Positions 15,780-22,585 of a DNA stretch of 64,000 bases are shown here, in pieces. The DNA lies in contig JAFXGM010000018.1 of the NCBI GenBank assembly GCA_017513195.1, positions 124,001 through 188,000 of the forward strand, given 5' to 3'. The notes under the pieces are model-generated. The model was not told where the DNA came from, searched no databases, and saw nothing but the letters and a program-made list of their open reading frames with translations. The first letter of the stretch is position 1. Each line of letters opens with the position of its first letter. Source of the stretch: Clostridia bacterium. GTDB lineage: Bacteria; Bacillota; Clostridia; Oscillospirales; Acutalibacteraceae. The position numbers were made by a program, and so were the translations under genes.

Positions 15780-17801
15780 ATGAAAATGCCATTGAGTGTT
15801 AAAAACCAAAGTGTTGAAACTTCTGGTTTAACTAAAGACTATCGTGAAGCGATTTGCGAATTCGTATGGAATGGGTACGAAGCTAATGCTACAGAAATTA
15901 GAATTTCTCATTCTCTTAATAATCTATACGGTATTGATACTATAACTATATCCGATAACGGAGATGGAATAAATTATGAAACATTATCCGATACTTTTGG
16001 TGCTTTTCTAGCCTCTCAAAAAAATTCATTATCTTTAAAAGTTAAATCTAAAGCCAATAAAGGCAAAGGAAGATTCTCTTTTTGTGCCTTTTCGTCGCAC
16101 GCCGATTGGCATACGAGATATTTAGATAATGATAAAATTAAAGAATACACCATCACTCTTTCAAACGAAAACAAAGAATCCCTAGAATATGAAGAAGCGC
16201 AAGTTTCAGATACTTACAATACAACTGGAACAACTGTTACTTTTTATAATATATTTAACATCAATTCTGGAAGTTTAAGTGTTGAAGCCTTAGAAGATTT
16301 TTTGCTTTCTGAGTTTGCTTGGTATTTATATCTTAATAAACATAAAAACATTAAACTATTCTTAAATGATTATGAACTTGATTATAAGAAGCATATAAAC
16401 TCAGAATTTAGTCAAACAATAACTAAACCTATAGGCGAAGAAGTCTTCGAAATTTCATTAATTGTATGGAATGAGAAAATCAAAGAAAAATTTCGTAGTT
16501 ATTATTTTGATTCTCAAAACACTATTAAAGGCATAGACACAACTTCCTTTAATAGAAATACTGTTGATTTTAATCACAGTGTTTTTATACAATCTAAGTT
16601 TTTCGACAAATGGGAAAAAGTATCATTATTTGATACCAACCTTCAAACTGGACTACTTGAGACTGAAGAGGATCAAAAAACTATTAAACAATTAAAAACT
16701 GAAGTACAACACTTTATTGGTAACAAATTAAATTTGTATATGTCTAGTAAAGCTGATGAAGAAATTGATAAGATGATTAATACTAGACAAACTTTTCCTA
16801 AATTCACTAATGATGACTACGGTGAATTGCGTAAAAAGGATTTGGTAAGAGTCACTAAAGAAATATACCGCATAGAGCCTCGTATATTTTATAAGCTCAA
16901 GGATGTACAGGAAAAATCACTATTGGCCTTTCTTAATCTCTTATTAAGTTCTGAAGAACGTGAAAACGTATTAACAGTTATTGATGAAATCATTCAGTTG
17001 ACCACTGAGCAAAGGGCACAGTTTGCTGACATCTTAAAGAAAACTAAGCTTGAGAACATTATTGACACAATTGCTTTTATAGAAAACCGCTACAGGATAA
17101 TTGAAGTGCTCAAACAAATCATATATGACCTTGATAAGTTTGCTAATGAGCGCAATCATATTCAAAAAATTATTGAACAAAATTATTGGTTATTTGGCGA
17201 ACAATACCACCTTGTAAGTGCCGATAAAACAATGCATCGTGCCTTGGAACAATATAATTATTTGTTATATGGCGCAAAAGATGCAACTGAACCGTTATCA
17301 AAAGAAGCGGAAGCGGATCGTCGAATCGATATCTTCCTTTGTGGAGCTAGAAAGGTTGAAAACTCTTTCGGTAATTTTATTGAAGAAAATATAGTGGTTG
17401 AATTAAAAGCCCCGAGGGTTCCTCTTTCTAAAGATGTATTACGGCAGGTTGAAGATTATATGGATTTTATTCGCTCCAATCCACAATTTAACAGTCAACA
17501 ACGTCGTTGGAAATTTATTGCAGTTTGCAAAGAGATCGATGATAAGGTTAAAACTCAGTACAACGCTTTTAAAGATAAAGGTAAGCCAGGTTTAATCTAT
17601 CAGAGCGATTTGTATGAGATATATGCTTTAACTTGGGATGATGTATTCACTGGATTTAATTTGCGTCATTCATTTATGCTGGATAAACTTAATTACGACC
17701 GTAGCATCTTAATGGATGAATATAAAAATGATAGCGTTGAGAAAAGTCGCGAAACAGTAGATAGTTTTACTAAACTTGCTACAAGCTGCAATGCAGGTTA
17801 A
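15780..17801 (+). CDS. GHKL ATPase fused to a PD-(D/E)XK (Shedu/DUF4263-like) nuclease
   Basis: The 673-residue protein joins an N-terminal HSP90/MutL-type ATPase to a C-terminal nuclease. ATPase motifs are E27 and N31 of the N-box (EFVWNGYEAN), D59 in SDNGDGI, and the glycine-rich KGKGRFSF lid. Residues 150-330 would be the transducer part and 330-460 is helical. From about 468 (NYWLFGEQ) the sequence matches the DUF4263 fold: D517 in RRIDIF, E541-x-K543 in VELKAP and a downstream Gln in RQVEDY. ATP-gated DNA cleavage is the likely activity; the combination recalls Shedu-type defence nucleases. AAGGCGG fits ATG 15780 better than ATG 15771. A terminator follows. Confidence 0.85.
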   Translation: MKMPLSVKNQSVETSGLTKDYREAICEFVWNGYEANATEIRISHSLNNLYGIDTITISDNGDGINYETLSDTFGAFLASQKNSLSLKVKSKANKGKGRFSFCAFSSHADWHTRYLDNDKIKEYTITLSNENKESLEYEEAQVSDTYNTTGTTVTFYNIFNINSGSLSVEALEDFLLSEFAWYLYLNKHKNIKLFLNDYELDYKKHINSEFSQTITKPIGEEVFEISLIVWNEKIKEKFRSYYFDSQNTIKGIDTTSFNRNTVDFNHSVFIQSKFFDKWEKVSLFDTNLQTGLLETEEDQKTIKQLKTEVQHFIGNKLNLYMSSKADEEIDKMINTRQTFPKFTNDDYGELRKKDLVRVTKEIYRIEPRIFYKLKDVQEKSLLAFLNLLLSSEERENVLTVIDEIIQLTTEQRAQFADILKKTKLENIIDTIAFIENRYRIIEVLKQIIYDLDKFANERNHIQKIIEQNYWLFGEQYHLVSADKTMHRALEQYNYLLYGAKDATEPLSKEAEADRRIDIFLCGARKVENSFGNFIEENIVVELKAPRVPLSKDVLRQVEDYMDFIRSNPQFNSQQRRWKFIAVCKEIDDKVKTQYNAFKDKGKPGLIYQSDLYEIYALTWDDVFTGFNLRHSFMLDKLNYDRSILMDEYKNDSVEKSRETVDSFTKLATSCNAG

Positions 17802-17809
17802 TAAAATCA

Positions 17810-17844
17810 AAGTGTCTTCTTTAACTAAGGAAGACACTTTTTTA
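17810..17844 (+). terminator. terminator of the GHKL-nuclease gene
   Basis: A 10-bp perfect stem (17810-17819 with 17830-17839) with a 10-base loop runs directly into T residues, eight bases after the stop codon. Confidence 0.88.
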
Positions 17845-17974
17845 TACATAGTTAATTTTTGATTTAGTTGTGATAATATAATATTGTAATTTGACAATGT
17901 ACAACGATTATTTATTGAAGAAAATTTATTATAATAAATTCATATTCTGTACGTTAGGTTATGCTCTTAAATTA

Positions 17975-18011
17975 ACGACCCCGTCTCTGCAAATCGCAAA
18001 GGCGGGATCGT
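17975..18011 (-). terminator. probable terminator of the HipA-like gene
   Basis: ACGA-c-CCCG (17975-17983) pairs with CGGG-a-TCGT (18003-18011) with one mismatch, and the leftward side continues TTAATTT. It lies 46 bases past the HipA-like stop. The rest of 17845-18056 holds no recognisable gene. Confidence 0.6.
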
Positions 18012-18056
18012 GTTGTATTATCGGTCAATATTTATCTATCAATATATGATTTCCAA

Positions 18057-19091
18057 TTATTTAATAGATTGATAACGTTTAATTACAAAATCAACAATTA
18101 CCTGAGATTTTACTTTCATGTTAAGCTTGCTGATAACTTTCTTAATTGTTTGTTCTGTCACCTTTGGTAAGTATTCTTTATATTCAGGATATTTTTCCAT
18201 TAGTTCATTAAAGAGCGTGATTAACAGGTCGTTTGTAGATTTGCTTGTGGGATAACCGCGGGCAATGAGTGCCATATTGTTATCAAAGTTAGGTGCGAGT
18301 CCTAAAAGTTCACCTGACTTAGCATCACGCATTAAACCGAAGTTTCCTGTATGTCTATCGGGATTGGCAGTTATGGTGTCAAGAAAAATCATTTTAATAT
18401 AATCAGGGATTGCGGTAGGACAAAGCTCCTTTAGTTTTCCAACAACTTTAATATAATCTTCCTCGTCACCCATAAAGGATGAAGCCGGTTCAAATATGAC
18501 CTTTGCCGAATCGGTGAAGTCAAGTGACTTAACGCATTTATCACCTTTTTCGTAATGTGCCATATTCATACCGAGTACCTTACCAAACTCATATACAAAA
18601 AGCTCGGAGAACTGCTCTTTTTGGTTAGCAGATTTATAAATCCACCATTTTCCATTTTTAAGCTTCCAACACTTTTCAAAGCTACCGATATTGGTCAGCT
18701 CCGGTGTTTTTGTATCCTTACGCTTTGCAGCAGAATTAAAACTCGAATAAAGTCCTCGTAGAGCAAGATTGGAGAAATAGTCTTTATTAAAGCGAACATC
18801 TTCATATTTCAAGTCGCTGCCGATAGCCCTAACCCAATAGGTATCGGTAATAGTTGCGGCGTTAACGTGAAGCACAGTTGAAACATCGTCTTTCTCAGCA
18901 AGTCGCAATGCCTTTTTGAGAAGTCTAGAGTTTGCTCTGTGTGAGTCAATAGCCCTTGTTTCAAGCCAAGATTTAGCATCGTTTACACGCTTTAAATATA
19001 AAGGCAATAAATCGCTGTTCAATACTTTAAGCTCGTTATCTTTCCAAACAGCGACAACTGTATCACGGCTTAAAACCTCAAAATCATTCAT
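18057..19091 (-). CDS. HipA-like protein kinase
   Basis: The 344-residue protein has the HipA/PI3-4-kinase-like catalytic core. The catalytic loop is NPDRHTGNFG with D245, and the metal-binding DFG-equivalent is NFDNNMAL about 25 residues later. The lysine region is probably the KWWIYKS strand near residue 150. Classical HipA is about 440 residues and has a separate N-terminal subdomain; that part is shorter here, so this is a CtkA/HipA-domain relative rather than HipA itself. Targets such as an aminoacyl-tRNA synthetase or translation factor are inference from the family. AAAGGAG precedes the ATG. A VbhA-like small gene lies upstream in place of a HipB-type repressor. Confidence 0.8.
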   Translation of the reverse strand: MNDFEVLSRDTVVAVWKDNELKVLNSDLLPLYLKRVNDAKSWLETRAIDSHRANSRLLKKALRLAEKDDVSTVLHVNAATITDTYWVRAIGSDLKYEDVRFNKDYFSNLALRGLYSSFNSAAKRKDTKTPELTNIGSFEKCWKLKNGKWWIYKSANQKEQFSELFVYEFGKVLGMNMAHYEKGDKCVKSLDFTDSAKVIFEPASSFMGDEEDYIKVVGKLKELCPTAIPDYIKMIFLDTITANPDRHTGNFGLMRDAKSGELLGLAPNFDNNMALIARGYPTSKSTNDLLITLFNELMEKYPEYKEYLPKVTEQTIKKVISKLNMKVKSQVIVDFVIKRYQSIK

Positions 19092-19122
19092 AAACTTTTT
19101 CTCCTTTCTTTGTTTTTAATAT

Positions 19123-19151
19123 ATTATACACGATTTTATTTTAAAATTCAA
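19123..19151 (-). promoter_or_regulatory. promoter of the HipA-like gene
   Basis: On the minus strand TTGAAT (19151-19146) and TATAAT (19128-19123) are 17 bases apart. The kinase gene can thus be transcribed separately from the small gene upstream of it. Confidence 0.7.
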
Positions 19152-19166
19152 CTGTTAAGCATTTAA

Positions 19167-19400
19167 TTATGTGTTAAACCCGTATCTTTGAAGTGTTGAT
19201 TCGAAAATTGATAAATAAGTTGCTTTACCTTCTTTCCATTCTTCAAGAGCAAGTGTAACCTCATCGCTAACCTTCATTCCCTCAATTGAAAGCATTGCTT
19301 CAGAAAAAGAAAGACATTTCTCTTTTTTATTTATATTAAGTTTGTCCATACCGTTACAAAGTTTAAATAAATCTTGCTTTCGTTTCATAGCTTTATCCAT
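19167..19400 (-). CDS. small VbhA-antitoxin-like protein
   Basis: The 77-residue protein is highly charged. Its second half, with SIEGMKVSDE followed by a helix, a GKATYLSIFE segment and a terminal RYG, resembles the antitoxin VbhA domain that blocks Fic toxins through a helix bearing S/T-xxx-E-G. The spacing of the Ser to the Glu is not the exact motif, and no Fic gene is nearby; the neighbour is a HipA-like kinase 75 bases downstream. It could be the antitoxin of that kinase. ATG 19400 has AGGTGA at good spacing; a GTG at 19418 is too far upstream. The family call is tentative. Confidence 0.5.
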   Translation of the reverse strand: MDKAMKRKQDLFKLCNGMDKLNINKKEKCLSFSEAMLSIEGMKVSDEVTLALEEWKEGKATYLSIFESTLQRYGFNT

Positions 19401-19423
19401 TTTCTCGTCACCTACCACAGAAT

Positions 19424-19432
19424 ATTATACCA
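19424..19432 (-). promoter_or_regulatory. extended -10 promoter of the VbhA-like gene
   Basis: TGGTATAAT on the minus strand is a perfect extended -10 element 24 bases before the ATG. No good -35 is seen, as expected for this promoter type. Confidence 0.55.
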
Positions 19433-19511
19433 TATTTTAACCTGCATTGCATTAGATTTTAGAAATTTGTAGGTTAATTTGATTCTTAATACCTAAGTTG
19501 TCGTAAAATGG

Positions 19512-19540
19512 CGAAAACCCGCTTAAACAACGGGTTTTCG
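19512..19540. terminator. 10-bp perfect hairpin left of the cwlD remnant
   Basis: CGAAAACCCG (19512-19521) pairs with CGGGTTTTCG (19531-19540) around a 9-base loop. It can terminate transcription running leftwards out of the ASCH/cwlD-remnant block before the VbhA-like gene. It also lies near the junction at 19597 where homology to cwlD stops. Confidence 0.6.
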
Positions 19541-19596
19541 GGATGTTTTATATTGAATTTTCACGGCAGTTTTGGACCTAATCTATAGTATTAGTT

Positions 19597-19751
19597 AACC
19601 CGCCGTGGCCTGCGTCGATAATTATTGTTTTAGGTCTTGACACTTCGGCAGAAGTAGGTGCTATGGCGCTTTTTACATAACCAAAGGTAGCAACAAGGCA
19701 AATTATTACCAAAAGCACTAACTGCGGTGTAAATCTTTTCAGCATATTCAA
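19597..19751 (-). pseudogene. cwlD: truncated duplicate of the cwlD 5' end
   Basis: Bases 19597-19760 match 8977-9140 with seven substitutions in 164, and all seven are silent, so the encoded peptide through the DAGHGG zinc motif is identical to that of intact cwlD. After GHGG homology ends abruptly; the frame continues a few codons to a stop. The amidase domain is absent, so this is a remnant. It keeps the same AAGGAG SD and a homologous sporulation-type promoter. Silent-only differences mean that the two 5' ends diverged under selection before being brought together here, not that this is a fresh copying event. Confidence 0.92.
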
Positions 19752-19781
19752 AAGAAACACTCCTTAAATTTTGCATCTGTA

Positions 19782-19809
19782 AATAATATGCTTTTTTTCT
19801 GCCGTTTAT
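19782..19809 (-). promoter_or_regulatory. duplicate of the cwlD sporulation-type promoter
   Basis: ATAAA and CATATTATT (19790-19782) are again 14 bases apart on the minus strand, while the spacer and flanks differ from the copy at 9196-9223. Conservation of the two boxes alone supports them as the functional elements. Confidence 0.5.
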
Positions 19810-19858
19810 AATTGCATTTTATATATTGTGGTGTACCAAAGTATGTACAATGATATGT

Positions 19859-20212
19859 TTATCTGTTAAAATGAACATCACACAACTCTATGCCCAAAGC
19901 ACCGTATTTTTCAATTTGTTCTTTGGAGTAATATTGCTCCATATCGGTGTAATGAGCGTTTTCAAGTTCATCTTTTGAATAACCGCATTTATCGAGCGGT
20001 AAGGCATTATAAAGTGCTTTAAAATCTGCAAATCTATGTAATGCTTTTACTTTAGCGGTTATTACGTCATTATTTTTAGTGCAATTAAATACGATGGTAT
20101 CGCCAATTTTTATCTGCCGGCGCTTTTCATCATTAAGACGAAGCTCTATGGTTTTACTGCCGTCTGCAATTTTATAAAACGACTCTTGCCATAATTTCAT
20201 ATAGTGAGTCAT
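19859..20212 (-). CDS. ASCH-domain protein, right copy
   Basis: This 117-residue protein is a near-duplicate of 10928-11293, with around ten internal substitutions and a different last few residues. The same MTHYMKLWQESF opening, the IELRLND strand and the EQYYSKEQIEKYG segment are seen. It overlaps the upstream GrpB-pyrophosphatase gene by 4 bases and is followed, after about 100 bases, by the cwlD remnant. This is probably the native-order copy (GrpB-PPase, ASCH, cwlD), because nothing is inserted between ASCH and cwlD here. Confidence 0.85.
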   Translation of the reverse strand: MTHYMKLWQESFYKIADGSKTIELRLNDEKRRQIKIGDTIVFNCTKNNDVITAKVKALHRFADFKALYNALPLDKCGYSKDELENAHYTDMEQYYSKEQIEKYGALGIELCDVHFNR

Positions 20213-21084
20213 TGAAGCACCTCAATAATAGTTCTATAGTACTTTTCCTGAAAATTGATTACTTCGGCGATTTGTGCCTGATTAAAATTTATACCCTCCG
20301 GTGCGGCAATAAGCTTGTCCTCGACGTCGTTTTCTCGATGAGCTATGCCTATAATTTTAGCACTATATTCTTTTACAGGCTTATCAACGCCAAGCAGATA
20401 AACGTCTAACTCTTCCCCATCGCCACCTAAAACACCCGGTATATAACCGTAATTTATAGGGTAAGTCAGACTGTATTTTTCTTTATGGTGCAGGTAACCG
20501 ATTGGCCTGTCAATTTTAATATCAACCAATTTGCCAAGGTAGGATTTTACAAGTGCCTTGCGCAGCGTAAAAATAATAAAATCGTGCTTGCCTTTAAGAT
20601 ATTTTTCTCTGCCGTTATCTACGGGTGCCTGTTTTGCAAGTGATACCTTTAAGTCTTCATATTGCCTTGCTATATCGGGGTTATTGTTTAGGTAATCTCT
20701 AAAATTAATATAGTTAACCCAGTCCATACCGGCGTGCTTTACAACGTGTATAAAATGGGTTTGCTTGTCGCCTGTACCGTCATAAAGACTGCCGGATGCA
20801 AATAGTAATTGCGTACCAAGGTCAGAGTTCGGTCTATAATAAAAGCCTGCCGCTTTTAACTGTTGCTCAAATTTAAGGACATCGTCAAAGCTGTCCACAA
20901 CAATAGCAATATCAATTATCGGCTTTGCCTTTATGGTTTTAATGGCGGTACTGCCAACGTGCTGTATGTCTCGAATTACAGGACCCAATATATCTTTTAG
21001 GCGAGTGATGGTATTTTGCGCCTCAACTTCCCACTCGATTTGATGGTCATATAGCGTTACCGTGCCACGTTTCAAACCTATCAT
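20209..21084 (-). CDS. GrpB (UPF0157) domain fused to an inorganic pyrophosphatase-like domain
   Basis: The 291-residue protein has two domains. Residues 1-165 are GrpB/UPF0157, a nucleotidyltransferase-like fold with QHVGSTAI and AKPIIDIAI and the later LYDGTGDKQTHFIHVV strand. Residues 170-291 repeat the PPase core seen at 11290-11655, with YPINYGYIP, DGEELD and HRENDVEDK. The join is KGKHDFIIFTLRKALVKSY. A domain whose fold belongs to PPi-releasing enzymes fused to a PPi-hydrolysing one suggests coupled chemistry; GrpB has no firmly known reaction, so this is inference. GGAGGG precedes the ATG. It is coupled to the ASCH gene and convergent to no gene. Confidence 0.85.
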   Translation of the reverse strand: MIGLKRGTVTLYDHQIEWEVEAQNTITRLKDILGPVIRDIQHVGSTAIKTIKAKPIIDIAIVVDSFDDVLKFEQQLKAAGFYYRPNSDLGTQLLFASGSLYDGTGDKQTHFIHVVKHAGMDWVNYINFRDYLNNNPDIARQYEDLKVSLAKQAPVDNGREKYLKGKHDFIIFTLRKALVKSYLGKLVDIKIDRPIGYLHHKEKYSLTYPINYGYIPGVLGGDGEELDVYLLGVDKPVKEYSAKIIGIAHRENDVEDKLIAAPEGINFNQAQIAEVINFQEKYYRTIIEVLQ

Positions 21085-21192
21085 ATCAAGCCCTCCTTTT
21101 CACTAATTTATTTTACCATAACAAAATAATACTTGCAACTTTTTAAATTACAATTTATAATGTTAGTACTTAAATATATTTTAGGAGTTTTT

Positions 21193-21741
21193 ATGGAGAA
21201 AAATGCTTCTGGCGCCGGTGTTTCTCTCGGCGGACTTTTTAGTACATCTGAAATTAAAATCTTAATATGTTATATACTTAATGCTATCGATGAACCAATC
21301 CCTGTTGATATGGTAGCAAACGTGCTACATTACGAGGGTATTGCAAATGCATTTGAGGTTAGTGATGCCGTTGTGTCACTGTCATCAAGCGGTCAGATTA
21401 GGGCTGCTGACGAAAGCGAACAAATATACGAAATAACAAATAGCGGTCGCGATACTGCAAATACGCTTAAATCGTCACTTTCTTCCGTTGTAAAAGAACG
21501 CGCATATTTAGCGGTTATGAAAATGTTTGCAAAATATAAAAACGCAAAGGATAATCACTTTGAAATCACACACGAAGACGGTGCAACATATTTAAGCTGT
21601 TCTGCTATTGACGGTGGTAAACCGTTTATTACGGTAAAACTTCTTATAACCGATGAAGAACAAGGAAATATTATTAGGGAAAGATTTTTAGAAAATCCGT
21701 CGGCTATCTACTCAAAAATAATTGAAATGCTAACACAATAA
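21193..21741 (+). CDS. DUF4364 family protein
   Basis: The 183-residue protein fits the DUF4364 family of Clostridia: a winged-helix-like N-terminal half (STSEIKILICYILNAIDEPI, then a helix and wing ending in YEITNSGRD), and a beta-strand C-terminal half. It is probably a DNA-binding regulator, but no target is known. I use ATG 21193, which has TTAGGAG at the right spacing; the in-frame extension to 21133 is AT-rich and unsupported. It stands alone between the GrpB fusion (divergent) and a terminator. Confidence 0.82.
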   Translation: MEKNASGAGVSLGGLFSTSEIKILICYILNAIDEPIPVDMVANVLHYEGIANAFEVSDAVVSLSSSGQIRAADESEQIYEITNSGRDTANTLKSSLSSVVKERAYLAVMKMFAKYKNAKDNHFEITHEDGATYLSCSAIDGGKPFITVKLLITDEEQGNIIRERFLENPSAIYSKIIEMLTQ

Positions 21742-21747
21742 AAAATT

Positions 21748-21775
21748 AGGAGGGTAATTTTACCCTCCTTTATTA
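21748..21775. terminator. terminator between convergent DUF4364 and TIGR04086 genes
   Basis: AGGAGGGTA (21748-21756) pairs perfectly with TACCCTCCT (21761-21769) around a 4-base loop, followed by a T-rich stretch overlapping the end of the minus-strand gene. Confidence 0.8.
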
Positions 21776-22177
21776 TATAAATTTTTTGTGTTTGTCTTTG
21801 TTTACACCCATTATTCCGCCAACAATTGAGGAAAGCATAATTATAACAAAATGAAAAAATGTATTTAGCGACAAACGATTACCAAAAACGAGCGATAACG
21901 CTGTTATTAAAACAAAAATAACAGCTCCTATAATTATGCCGATAAGATACCCTTTATCGCCAATTTTTTTGGCTGTATATCGGCTCGCAATAAAACTGCC
22001 AACTGCAAGACTTATAGTAGCAAACGGCGCAGAATATGCGCGGTCAATACTAAAAATAAGCAATAACGCCGCAAAAGCAAGCATTGATATAAGCGTTGCA
22101 ACCACTCCCAAAACCGCGCCCATTATATAAGCAGACTTTTTGTTAATATTATCTTTTTTAGTAAATCCATCAGACAT
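21773..22177 (-). CDS. TIGR04086-type four-helix membrane protein
   Basis: The 134-residue protein has four hydrophobic segments (about residues 18-40, 45-62, 75-92 and 100-122), with basic ends and no catalytic motif. The pattern and its place next to yajC match the TIGR04086 family of small Firmicutes membrane proteins, of unknown function. Its Shine-Dalgarno GGAGGG is part of the hairpin at 22184-22214 that also forms the yajC terminator, so the gene may be expressed at a low level by read-through from yajC. Confidence 0.78.
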   Translation of the reverse strand: MSDGFTKKDNINKKSAYIMGAVLGVVATLISMLAFAALLLIFSIDRAYSAPFATISLAVGSFIASRYTAKKIGDKGYLIGIIIGAVIFVLITALSLVFGNRLSLNTFFHFVIIMLSSIVGGIMGVNKDKHKKFI

Positions 22178-22183
22178 AAAAAT

Positions 22184-22214
22184 CCCTCCGCTTAAATCTT
22201 ATTCAAGCAGAGGG
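22184..22214 (-). terminator. yajC terminator containing the SD of the next gene
   Basis: CCCTC-c-GCTT (22184-22193) pairs with AAGC-a-GAGGG (22205-22214). Read leftwards it is followed by TTTTTATG, where the ATG starts the downstream gene. Its 3' arm on the minus strand is the GGAGGG ribosome-binding site. Confidence 0.7.
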
Positions 22215-22230
22215 TGTTTTTATTACCTAA

Positions 22231-22506
22231 TTATTTACTTGGTGTATCGTCGTGAACAGTAAGGTTTTGCTGCATAGCCCAACGTGCAACGGTAAGCTTG
22301 CTGTGGTCGCTTTTAGACTCGATAACCATTGAATCTTCTTTAAGAGAAATTACTCTACCGTAGATACCGCCGATTGTGAGTATTTCGTCACCAACCTGTA
22401 AGTTTTCACGCATAAGTTTTTCAGCTTTTTCCTTCTTTTTCTGAGGACGAATAAGGAAAAAGTAGAAAATTAAAATCATAGGAACAAGCATTATAATACC
22501 AGCCAT
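22231..22506 (-). CDS. yajC: preprotein translocase subunit YajC
   Basis: YajC joins SecDF in the accessory Sec translocase complex at the membrane. The 91-residue protein has one N-terminal helix (about 3-20) followed by the signature RPQKKKEK and a soluble part with GDEILTIGGIYGRV, both characteristic. GGAGG lies before the ATG. In many Clostridia the order queA-tgt-yajC, with secDF after it, is conserved; here the first three are present, yajC ends at a terminator, and secDF does not follow. Confidence 0.95.
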   Translation of the reverse strand: MAGIIMLVPMILIFYFFLIRPQKKKEKAEKLMRENLQVGDEILTIGGIYGRVISLKEDSMVIESKSDHSKLTVARWAMQQNLTVHDDTPSK

Positions 22507-22585
22507 TGAAATTTACCTCCAAAAATATGTTAACAAACTGTATTATACATAAAATACAATATAATTGCAAGTATAAATTTATAAA

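Noticed and set aside
19560..19610. Site-specific attachment site at the cwlD junction
   Set aside because: Only about 8 bases (AACCCGCC) mark the junction, no integrase gene is present in 9141-19596, and the homology extends over kilobases, which fits homologous recombination better. Not fully excluded.
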